From Streptomyces endocoffeicus (lineage in GTDB: Bacteria > Actinomycetota > Actinomycetes > Streptomycetales > Streptomycetaceae), in assembly GCF_016741935.1 (NCBI RefSeq), contig NZ_JAERRG010000001.1, positions 1,860,001 through 1,924,000 of the forward strand: a stretch of 64,000 nucleotides of DNA, written 5' to 3'. The position numbers and the translations under genes were made by a program. Below, piece after piece: positions 51,250 to 58,522 of the stretch (within the stretch, counting starts at the first letter, position 1; every line of letters begins with the position of its first letter). The notes below the pieces were generated by a model that was given only the letters and a program-made list of their open reading frames with translations, did not search any database and was not told the DNA's origin.

Positions 51250-53037
51250 TCAGAGGTCGAAGCCTCGACTGCGGAAGTAGTCCATGCGCCGGTAGAAAGT
51301 GGAACGCCCGATCTCGAGGATCTCGGCGGCAAGTCGCCGATTGCCCTTCGCTTCACGCAGGGCGCCGCGGATCTCGACCAGCTCCGCGTCTTCGAGACGC
51401 GACAGCCGCCCCTTGGTCAGCATGCGGTGGAAGCTCACGGGCAGATCGTCATCAGAGACCTCGATGCCTCGAGACCGCTCGACCGCATCTGAGACGACCT
51501 GGCGCAGCTGGGCGATGTTGCCCGGCCAATCGGAGTTGGTGAGGGTCGCGACGAGCCTTCGCGAGAGCCGACGATCGCCGATCTCACTCGCGATCGCGTG
51601 CGCCAGCAGGGGGATGTCCTCGCGCCGTCTGCGCAGCGGTGCGAGCTTGATCTCGAGCGCCCCGCCGGCGTCGGCGATCGCGCGGGTCGCATCCGTGACG
51701 CTCGCGGCAGTGAAGATCACGGTGTGGTGTACGCCTCCTCGCAGCCGCGCGGCCACGTCGCGGGAGTCCGTGGGGGAGAGCTCGTCGGCGTGAGCGATCA
51801 AGAGGACCAGCTCGGACTCCGTGACGTGCTCGCGCGCCTCATCGATCCGGGTACGGGCATCGGTAGCGCGCGCGTCAATCCGGATCACATCGCCGCGGAC
51901 GCCGGCGATCGCCTCGGCGAGCCGTGTCTTTCCGCTACCGGGCTCGCCGATGATGGCCACGGACCGGCACTGCTCGACCGCGGTCCGGGCCGATGCGACG
52001 GCCTTCTGCAACGAGAGGCTCTGTCCGTCGAGGCGCTCGAGCAGCTGGTCAGCGGACGACGAGGGGTCGTGCTGCGAGACCGTCGGCGCGTCGAGCGTCC
52101 GGCTCCGGCGGGCAGCGTGGGGGCGGACGACGGCGACGGCGCCGAAGCCCGAGGCGGACAGGTCCACCGGCGAGACCTCGATGCTCGCCGCCCCGAAGCC
52201 CGCAAGCATCACTTCCACGCTCGTGCCATGTCCCGAGGACATCACGCTCTTGGCATAGCCGGTGACGACGGAAAGATCGGCGCCTTCCAACGACGCCGTC
52301 GCGGCGGAGTTCATGAACGAGTGCTTGCCATCGGTCACCACGACCGCGGCCTTCCCTCGTCGACGCGAGATGGTGAGGTACTCGCGCAGAAGCGTGCGCT
52401 CCCGCGACGACATACGCGTCTCGATCTCACGCTCGATCCGCGACGTGACCCCTTCGAGCATCAGGAGCGTGGACGACGGGTCAAGCCTCTGCACCCGAGC
52501 GGCCGGCAGCGTCAGCCCGACCACTGCTCGCACCCGGTTGTGGAACGGATCGCGGATAAGCGAGGCGAAGCACCAGTTGCCGCGCATATCCTCGCGGAAG
52601 TGCTCCCCGGGCGATAGCCAGACGGCACGGCCCTCTTCCAGTGCGACGCCTTCGCCGTTGCTGCCACAGCTCGCCTCCAGCAGCGAGTAGCCCGGCGGGA
52701 AGTCGACGTCCTCTCTCAGGAAGGCTGGATTGGCCAGCGCTCCATTCGGCGAGCTCAGGCTCACGTGGCCGCCGATGTCCTCAGCGACCTCGTCGAGCTT
52801 CCGCAGATGCGGCTCGGTGATGAGCATCGTACGCTCGTCGACACGCCCCTCGTCGATGTAGCCGCGGTCGGCCTCCGAGTCGACGCCAGCAGCGCGACTG
52901 CGCCGCCACGAGCGGGCGATCACCGGACGGAGGGCCGAGAGATCGTCGGTGGCGTGGCTCAGGAACAGCTCGCGGATCTCGGCCGTATGGTGGGGCGCCG
53001 ACGATATTCTCCACGGGGACGATGCGGCTGACACCAT
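51250..53037 (-). CDS. AcoR-type GAF/AAA/Fis regulator lacking GAFTGA
   Basis: This 595-residue protein has an N-terminal region and GAF-like sensor (about 20-200: CGSNGEGVALEEGRAVWLSP), a reduced AAA+ domain with Walker A GEPGSGKT (364-371), DEL in place of a clear Walker B, RRRREDIPLLAHAI and NSDWPGNIAQLRQVVSDAVE, and a Fis-type HTH (NRRLAAEILEIGRSTFYRRM). The GAFTGA loop that contacts sigma-54 is not present. Sigma-54 is absent from known actinobacteria, so it presumably works with sigma-70-type polymerase. It probably controls the adjacent island. Confidence 0.88.
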   Translation of the reverse strand: MVSAASSPWRISSAPHHTAEIRELFLSHATDDLSALRPVIARSWRRSRAAGVDSEADRGYIDEGRVDERTMLITEPHLRKLDEVAEDIGGHVSLSSPNGALANPAFLREDVDFPPGYSLLEASCGSNGEGVALEEGRAVWLSPGEHFREDMRGNWCFASLIRDPFHNRVRAVVGLTLPAARVQRLDPSSTLLMLEGVTSRIEREIETRMSSRERTLLREYLTISRRRGKAAVVVTDGKHSFMNSAATASLEGADLSVVTGYAKSVMSSGHGTSVEVMLAGFGAASIEVSPVDLSASGFGAVAVVRPHAARRSRTLDAPTVSQHDPSSSADQLLERLDGQSLSLQKAVASARTAVEQCRSVAIIGEPGSGKTRLAEAIAGVRGDVIRIDARATDARTRIDEAREHVTESELVLLIAHADELSPTDSRDVAARLRGGVHHTVIFTAASVTDATRAIADAGGALEIKLAPLRRRREDIPLLAHAIASEIGDRRLSRRLVATLTNSDWPGNIAQLRQVVSDAVERSRGIEVSDDDLPVSFHRMLTKGRLSRLEDAELVEIRGALREAKGNRRLAAEILEIGRSTFYRRMDYFRSRGFDL

Positions 53038-53112
53038 GGTGACTTCCTCGCCGGTTGTGCGTGCACGATATGAGCGTACCTAACAGGCGCTAGGCGTGTT
53101 TGTCTACTGTTC

Positions 53113-53388
53113 TCACCAATCGAGGGTGGGCGCCTCGGCGAGCGACAGGCTGTTCCCATCGGGGTCCAGCACGGTGACGTGGCGCACGCCGTTGCTGTAG
53201 GTCTCGACCGGTTCGTGGTCGATCCCGTGTGCGGCGAGTCGGGCCAGGATGTCGTCGAGGTCGTTCACGCCGAGCGTGATCATGGCTCCGCCTACTCGCT
53301 CAGCGCGCACGTCCCGATCGTCAACGACGACCCACGCGTTCTCACCGAGCCGCCACGTTCCGCCGGGCGGTCGAAGGGTACGGGGCAA
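53113..53388 (-). pseudogene. VOC-family protein truncated at the island edge
   Basis: About 80 codons match the second half of a VOC protein: GENAWVVVDDRDVRAERVGG, MITLGVNDLDDILARLAAHG, and VTVLDPDGNSLSLAEAP. The first half is missing; at about 53365-53375 the frame enters unrelated sequence that looks Streptomyces-like. This marks the likely right joint of the island. Confidence 0.6.
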
Positions 53389-53675
53389 TGGGGGTTGCGC
53401 GGCAGGTCAGGACGGGGTCGGGGTCGAGGTCGGAGAGGGATCCGAGTCTGCTGCCGGCCCTTGGGATGTTCATCGTGCTGGCCGCGGGGCTGGAGCGCTG
53501 TGGGCAAGCCGGTGTGGTCGTATCCGCGTGACCGGTGGAGTGACGAGCGGTTCAGGCTCGGCACGCGGCATGATGTGCCGCGGGATGCGATCGGCAGCGA
53601 ACTGGACCGGTTGCGTTCGACGGCCTGACGCAGCGGGGCCGGTCGCTTCCGGGGTCGTCGGAAGCGCGGAGCGGG
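53389..53675. other. Gap right of the island; possible gene remnant
   Basis: No supported gene. On the plus strand a frame ending at 53628 reads KPVWSYPRDRWSDERFRLGT and so on, with plausible coding bias for about 40 codons, possibly the 3' end of a gene cut by the insertion, but I do not recognise it. Confidence 0.3.
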
Positions 53676-54200
53676 TCACTCGTGGCGGGGAGGACGCGGG
53701 TCTTCCAGGCGGGAGAGCCAGGTCGTGAGCAGTGCTTCGAGCGTCTCGGACTCCGCGGGCGTCAGCAGATTCAGCAGGTGGCGTTCGTTGCGCATGTGGT
53801 CGGTGAACGCCTGGTCGATCAGTTCGCGTCCGGGTCCGGTGAGGGCGACGATCCTGCCACGCTGGTCGTCGTCCGAGCGGCGGCGGGTGACGAGTCCGGC
53901 TCGCTCGAGGCGGTCGATCCTCTTGGTCATCGCACCGGTGGTGACCATGGTGTGCGCGGCGAGCTCGCCGGGAGCGCGTTCATAGGGTTCGCCGGCGCGG
54001 CGCAGTGCGCACAGGACGTCGAATTCCCCCTCGGTGAGGTCGTAGCGGCTGTATACGCGGCAGAGTTCTTCGGTGAGTTGACCGGCCAGGCGGTGCAGCC
54101 GGCCGATCACTCCCTGCGGGGAGATGTCGACGTCGGGCCGTTCGCGGCGCCAGTCGGCCTGGATGCGGGCCACGCGGTCCAGCGGTTGCCGATGTTCCAT
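53676..54200 (-). CDS. MarR-family transcriptional regulator
   Basis: This 174-residue regulator has a winged helix with LTEGEFDVLCALRRAGEPYE, TMVTTGAMTKRIDRLERAGL and VTRRRSDDDQRGRIVALT, as in MarR/SlyA. Its ATG (54200) lies inside a perfect 54-bp palindrome shared with the divergent exporter; no ribosome site is present and TATATT lies 8 bases upstream, so the mRNA is probably leaderless. It likely represses itself and the exporter until a ligand binds. Confidence 0.9.
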   Translation of the reverse strand: MEHRQPLDRVARIQADWRRERPDVDISPQGVIGRLHRLAGQLTEELCRVYSRYDLTEGEFDVLCALRRAGEPYERAPGELAAHTMVTTGAMTKRIDRLERAGLVTRRRSDDDQRGRIVALTGPGRELIDQAFTDHMRNERHLLNLLTPAESETLEALLTTWLSRLEDPRPPRHE

Positions 54201-54248
54201 GGAAGACAAATATAGCTTCCCGGGAAGCTATATTTGTCTTCCATGGAA
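54195..54248. promoter_or_regulatory. Perfect 54-bp palindrome containing both divergent start codons
   Basis: Every base from 54195 to 54221 is complementary to its mirror in 54222-54248, centred on CCCGGG. The two ATG codons (54200-54198 and 54243-54245) occupy mirror positions. Each strand has TATATT 8 bases before its ATG (54229-54234 on plus), so two symmetrical leaderless promoters overlap a MarR-type operator. The palindrome is A/T-rich in its arms. Confidence 0.9.
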
Positions 54249-55178
54249 GCTAATGCGCGTTGGGTGGCGCTGACCGCGGTCGCGCCGGTGGCGTGGGGAG
54301 CCAACTACTTCGTCACCCACGAGTTCCTCCCCGCCGGGAGCCCGCTGTACGGGGCCGCTCTGCGGGCGCTGCCCGCCGGGCTCGTCCTGCTGGCGTTGTG
54401 CCGGTGGCGTCGGCCGCACGGTGCGTGGTGGTGGCGGTCAGCGGTGCTCGGATCGCTCAACGTGAGTGTGTTCTTCGTCCTCGTCTACGTCGCCTCCCAG
54501 CTGCTGCCGACGAGCGTCGCATCGACCGTCATGGCGGTGTCCCCGCTGACGATGACGCTCATCGCCTGGCCCCTGGTGTCCGAACGGCCCCGGACCGCAC
54601 ATCTGTCCGGTGCCGTGGTCGGGCTCGCCGGGGTGTGCCTCATGCTGCTCACGGGAGCGGAAGGGGTGAGCGTGCCGGGAGTTCTCGCTTCGGCCGCCGC
54701 CATGCTGGTGTCGTCCTTCGGCCACATCCTGACCAAGCGGTGGAGCGCCGATACCGATGTGCTCGCCTCGACCGCCTGGCAGCTGACCGCCGGAGGGCTG
54801 TTCCTGCTTCCGGCCGCCGCGGTGGTGGAGGGCCCTCCGCCCGCCCTCTCCACACCGGCGCTCATCGCCTTCGGCTACGTCTCCCTGGCCGCCACCGCGC
54901 TGGCCTTCACCGCCTGGTTCACCGGGCTGCGGCACCTGCCCGCGGGAACCGTGGGTCTGATCGGGCTGCTCAACCCCGTCACGGGCGTGCTGCTCGGCAC
55001 GATGGTCGCCACGGAGGTGCTGACCGTTCAGCAACTGTGCGGACTGGTCCTGGTCCTGGCCGGGGTCGTCCTCGGCCGGCCCGCACGCGCGGGCCGACGT
55101 GGCACCGGCCGGACGCCCGGTCAGCCTGACACTCACCGGCACCCCGCACGGGGTCCCTCTCACTCCCAACCCCGGTGA
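54243..55178 (+). CDS. EamA/DMT family transporter controlled by MarR
   Basis: This 311-residue protein has ten helices in two EamA repeats (VAPVAWGANYFVTHEFLPAG; later HILTKRWSADTDVLASTAWQ and GLIGLLNPVTGVLLGTMVAT). It is a probable exporter. Its ATG lies in the palindrome and there is no ribosome site, only TATATT 8 bases upstream, so it is a likely leaderless mRNA. The C-terminal tail is Arg/Gly/Pro-rich. The first five codons mirror those of the MarR gene (MEA/MEH). Confidence 0.9.
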   Translation: MEANARWVALTAVAPVAWGANYFVTHEFLPAGSPLYGAALRALPAGLVLLALCRWRRPHGAWWWRSAVLGSLNVSVFFVLVYVASQLLPTSVASTVMAVSPLTMTLIAWPLVSERPRTAHLSGAVVGLAGVCLMLLTGAEGVSVPGVLASAAAMLVSSFGHILTKRWSADTDVLASTAWQLTAGGLFLLPAAAVVEGPPPALSTPALIAFGYVSLAATALAFTAWFTGLRHLPAGTVGLIGLLNPVTGVLLGTMVATEVLTVQQLCGLVLVLAGVVLGRPARAGRRGTGRTPGQPDTHRHPARGPSHSQPR

Positions 55179-55251
55179 GGACACTGGGACTTTGGCTAGG
55201 GTGCTGCTGAAATGCAGCGCGGGGAAGCACTCATGAGGTACGGGTGGCCCC

Positions 55252-56367
55252 ATGCCACGCACGTTGAGTTCAACGAAAACCCGCACCGCGCTCCGCGTAT
55301 CGGCGCGTATCTCCCTCGAATTGCTTCTGATCCTCGTCATGGCCGCGGCCGTCCTGTGGGCCCTGGGCCAGATGTGGTCGGTCATCTGGCCGCTCGTCGT
55401 CGGCCTGCTCCTCACGACGCTGACCTGGCCCCTGGCCCGCGTTCTGCGTGGGTGGGGGTGGCCTCCCGCGCTGGCCGCCTCGGCCGTGACCCTGCTGTTC
55501 CTCCTGGTCGCCACGGGTATCGTGGCGCTGATCGCGGTGCCCGTGGCATCCCAGTCCGGTGAACTGGCCGACGGTGTGACCGAAGGCATCCAGCGGGTGC
55601 GTGAATGGGCCGCCGGGCCGCCGCTGAACATCGACGATGCCCAGATCGCGCAGGCCACCGACTCCGCGGCGGCCCGGTTGCAGAGCAGTGCCGGCAGCCT
55701 GGTCAGCGCTGTCGTCGCGGGAGTGAGCACGGTGGTCGACGGTGTGATCACCGCCGTCCTGGCGCTCTTCCTGATGTTCTTCTTCCTCAAGGACGGCCCG
55801 CGGTTCCTGCCGTGGCTCGCCCAGCAGCTCCCCGGCCGGCTCGCCACCGACATCCCGGCCGTGGCCGAGCGCAGCTGGGACACCCTCGGCGCCTTCGTGC
55901 GTTCCCAGGCGCTGGTCGGCTTCCTCGACGCCGTCCTCATCGGACTCGGGCTGTGGGCTCTGGGAGTGCCGCTGGTGCTGCCGCTGGCGGTCCTGACCTT
56001 CATCTCCGCGTTCATTCCCGTCGTGGGGGCCTTGTTCGCGGGTGTGGTCGCGGTGCTCATCGCGCTGGTGTTCAACGGTCCGACGGACGCGCTGATCGCG
56101 TTGGCGATCATCATCGTGGTGCAGCAGCTTGAGGGCAATGTGTTCCAGCCCATGATCCAAAGCCGCGGCCTCGGCCTGCACGCGGGGGTCGTCCTGCTGG
56201 CGGTGACACTGGGCAGCAGCCTGGCCGGGATCGTGGGCAGTCTGCTCGCCGTACCGGTGGCCGCGCTGATCGCGGTGGCCTGGAACTACGTGCGCGAACA
56301 GCTCAGCCACCCGTCACCAGAGCCGGAGAGCAACGAGCAGCCGGCCGGTGGCGCTGTCGTGTCGTAG
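55252..56367 (+). CDS. AI-2E family transporter
   Basis: This 371-residue membrane protein has about eight segments with the family core: VIWPLVVGLLLTTLTWPLAR, FLMFFFLKDGPRFLPWLAQQ, LTFISAFIPVVGALFAGVVA and QQLEGNVFQPMIQSRGLGLH. The family includes TqsA-like exporters and sodium/proton antiporters. It begins ATG at 55252 and ends in an acidic tail; GTAGCCC repeats three times at its stop codon. Confidence 0.88.
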   Translation: MPRTLSSTKTRTALRVSARISLELLLILVMAAAVLWALGQMWSVIWPLVVGLLLTTLTWPLARVLRGWGWPPALAASAVTLLFLLVATGIVALIAVPVASQSGELADGVTEGIQRVREWAAGPPLNIDDAQIAQATDSAAARLQSSAGSLVSAVVAGVSTVVDGVITAVLALFLMFFFLKDGPRFLPWLAQQLPGRLATDIPAVAERSWDTLGAFVRSQALVGFLDAVLIGLGLWALGVPLVLPLAVLTFISAFIPVVGALFAGVVAVLIALVFNGPTDALIALAIIIVVQQLEGNVFQPMIQSRGLGLHAGVVLLAVTLGSSLAGIVGSLLAVPVAALIAVAWNYVREQLSHPSPEPESNEQPAGGAVVS

Positions 56368-56421
56368 CCCGTAGCCCGTAGTCCCTAGGCACCGGCAAGC
56401 GCATCGGTCGCTGCCGACCGG

Positions 56422-56454
56422 GTGGGCGCCGGGGGCAAGGCCCCCGGCGCCCAC
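56422..56454. terminator. Bidirectional terminator hairpin
   Basis: A 15-bp perfect stem with a 3-base loop (56422-56436 and 56440-56454) lies between the converging AI-2E and isochorismatase-like genes. Confidence 0.85.
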
Positions 56455-56473
56455 CGATGAGCGTGGGAGCGGT

Positions 56474-57043
56474 TCACCGTTCGCTGAGCCAGGACTCCAC
56501 TGTCATGACCCTCGCCCCTCGTCCGGGGAAGACGCGCTCCATGAGGAAGTCATGGACGTCCGCCTCGGCGTCCGCGCAGGCGTCGCTCAGGACAGTGGCC
56601 CGGTAGTCGCGGTCCAGGGCGTCGTAGAGCGTTCCCGCGACCATCGCGCTGGTCGCCACGCCTGTCAGCGCGAGCGATTCGACGTGCTGGGCGCGCAGCA
56701 CCAGTTCGAGTTCCGTTCCGACGAATGCGCTGGTGCGGCGCTTGGTGATGACGACATCCTCCGGTCGCGGTGCCAGTCGCGGACTGATGTCCGTCTCCCC
56801 GGATCCCTCATGAAACAGGGGGCCGGCTCGGTGAAACGCCGTGAACAGGGTGTTGTTCTCGGAGACATCGGCTCCCGATGCCCTCAGCTCCGTACGCACG
56901 AAGACGACGAAGATGCCGTGCGCACGAGCGGCGCGTACCAACTCCTGAATGGGAGGCACGGGCGCTCGGCTGAAGGGGTAGTTGGCCAGGATGCCTGTCT
57001 GCATGTCACCGATGATGAGTGCGGTGTCGGTACGGCCGGTCAC
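56474..57043 (-). CDS. Isochorismatase-like hydrolase lacking the usual nucleophilic Cys
   Basis: This 189-residue protein has the family Asp13 (ALIIGDMQTG) and Lys101 (VVITKRRTSAF), but the position normally occupied by Cys in the TGxxTxxCV motif is Met134 (TGVATSAMVAGTLYDAL). Cys-less subgroups with similar ends (LSDACADAEADVHDFLMERV) are common in actinobacteria. The family includes N-carbamoylsarcosine amidase, which needs the Cys. Its GTG overlaps the MFS stop (GTGA). It closes the second Hyu operon. Confidence 0.87.
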   Translation of the reverse strand: MTGRTDTALIIGDMQTGILANYPFSRAPVPPIQELVRAARAHGIFVVFVRTELRASGADVSENNTLFTAFHRAGPLFHEGSGETDISPRLAPRPEDVVITKRRTSAFVGTELELVLRAQHVESLALTGVATSAMVAGTLYDALDRDYRATVLSDACADAEADVHDFLMERVFPGRGARVMTVESWLSER

Positions 57044-58413
57044 CCGATCTTCTCCGTGTCGTGGGGCTGGGGCTGGGGCAGTGGATCCTGGGCGGTTGAC
57101 TGTTCCGCCTTCCGCCCGGCCGTCAGCAGGATCACCAATCCGACGGTGAGCATGAGGGCGATGGCCAGGAGGGCGTAGGTGAAGTCGCCGGTCGCGTCCG
57201 CGATGGCGCCGGTCATGTAGGGGCCGATGAAGCCGCTGACGTTGCTCACCGAGTTGATCAGCGCGATGCCCGAGGCCGCGGCGGCACCGGTCAGGCACAG
57301 CGGCGGCAGTCGCCAGAACTGCGGCATGGCGGTGAAGACGCCGGAGACACTGACGCAGAACGCCCCGATGAAGAGCACGTCGTTGTGGGTGAAGGTGGCC
57401 AGCAGCAGGCCTACGACACCGAAGGCCAGGGGTACCGCCGTGGAGAACACCACGGACCGGCGCGCCGCCACCTTGGCCCAGGCGAGCATGGCGACGATGG
57501 CGATGGCCGAGGGGATGCCGGCGAGCAGCACGCTGCTGACATCCGAGATCGTGGACGCGTTCCCGGTAAGCGTGGAGATCATCGTCGGCAGGAAGAAGGC
57601 GATGGGGTACAGGCCGAAGACGATGGCGAAGAAGGCGAAAGACAGCATCCACACACGTCCGCTGGAAAGCGCCTGACGCACCCCGGTGAGCGCGCCGTGT
57701 GCGTTCTGCTGGGCGGTTTCCAGGGTCAGTCGATGCTGGATGGCGTCCTTCTCCTGGGGTGTCAGCCACTTCGCGTCGGCGGGCCGGTCCGGCAGCAGGC
57801 CGTAGATCAGGGTTCCGGACAGGATGGTGAACAGGCCCTCGGTGAAGAACAACGACCGCCACCCGGCGTACCCGGTGAGCTGTTCGCCCCAGGACAGCAT
57901 GGCCGCGGCGAGGGGCGATCCAATGATGCCGGACAGCGGAATCATGATGAAGAAGATCGACATGGCCCATGCACGCTGTCTCCTGGGAAACCAGAAGGTC
58001 ATGTACAGCAGGATTCCGGCGGCCAGCCCGGCCTCCGCGAAACCGAGCAGGATGCGCATGACGTAGAGCTGACCAACGCTCTGCACGGCCGCGGTCCCCA
58101 TGGTGACGAGGCCCCAGGAGACCAGGATGCGGGTGATCCATTTCCGCGCCCCGAACCGGCGCAGCATCATATTGCTGGGGATCTCCACGAGAATGTAGCC
58201 GATGAAGAACAGGCCGGAGGCCAGGCCCAGCTGTCCGGCGGTGATGCCGAGACTCTTGTTGAGCGACTGTGCCACGTAGCCGAGATTGGCACGGTCGATA
58301 TAGCTCATCACGTAGGCGAGGCCGATGAGCGGGATGATGCGGATACCTACTTTGCGCCAGACCCGGCGCATGTCGTCGTCTGTTGTCTTTGTCGGGGCGG
58401 TGACCTCGGCCAT
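57040..58413 (-). CDS. MFS transporter, ACS (anion:cation symporter) family
   Basis: This 457-residue protein has 12 helices and the ACS-family N-terminus: GIRIIPLIGLAYVMSYIDRA, LFFIGYILVEIPSNMMLRRF, and GLAAGILLYMTFWFPRRQRA. Such carriers import organic anions (phthalate, tartrate, allantoate-like). In this operon it would take up the cyclic amide or its product. GAGAGGA precedes the ATG. Coupled by overlap to the hydrolase downstream. Confidence 0.9.
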   Translation of the reverse strand: MAEVTAPTKTTDDDMRRVWRKVGIRIIPLIGLAYVMSYIDRANLGYVAQSLNKSLGITAGQLGLASGLFFIGYILVEIPSNMMLRRFGARKWITRILVSWGLVTMGTAAVQSVGQLYVMRILLGFAEAGLAAGILLYMTFWFPRRQRAWAMSIFFIMIPLSGIIGSPLAAAMLSWGEQLTGYAGWRSLFFTEGLFTILSGTLIYGLLPDRPADAKWLTPQEKDAIQHRLTLETAQQNAHGALTGVRQALSSGRVWMLSFAFFAIVFGLYPIAFFLPTMISTLTGNASTISDVSSVLLAGIPSAIAIVAMLAWAKVAARRSVVFSTAVPLAFGVVGLLLATFTHNDVLFIGAFCVSVSGVFTAMPQFWRLPPLCLTGAAAASGIALINSVSNVSGFIGPYMTGAIADATGDFTYALLAIALMLTVGLVILLTAGRKAEQSTAQDPLPQPQPHDTEKIG

Positions 58414-58522
58414 GGCGGGGTCCTCTCGGTGAGCGGGATCCGAGGGTGGTGAGGTGGGGGGTGAGGAGGGTGAGGTGAGGGGGCGGGGACGGTGAGGTGA
58501 GGGTGAGGGGTCGGGGACGGTG

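Noticed and set aside
28229..53388. Interpretation as a caprolactam degradation cluster (HyuAB, aminotransferase, aldehyde dehydrogenase)
   Set aside because: Those parts would fit, but the IolD-like, IolG-like and IlvD/Edd proteins and three SDRs have no role in that route; kept only as an alternative for part of the island.
53179..53628. 149-codon plus-strand frame over the VOC remnant
   Set aside because: Its first half is antisense to the VOC fragment; only the last about 40 codons look coding-like and they match no family I know.
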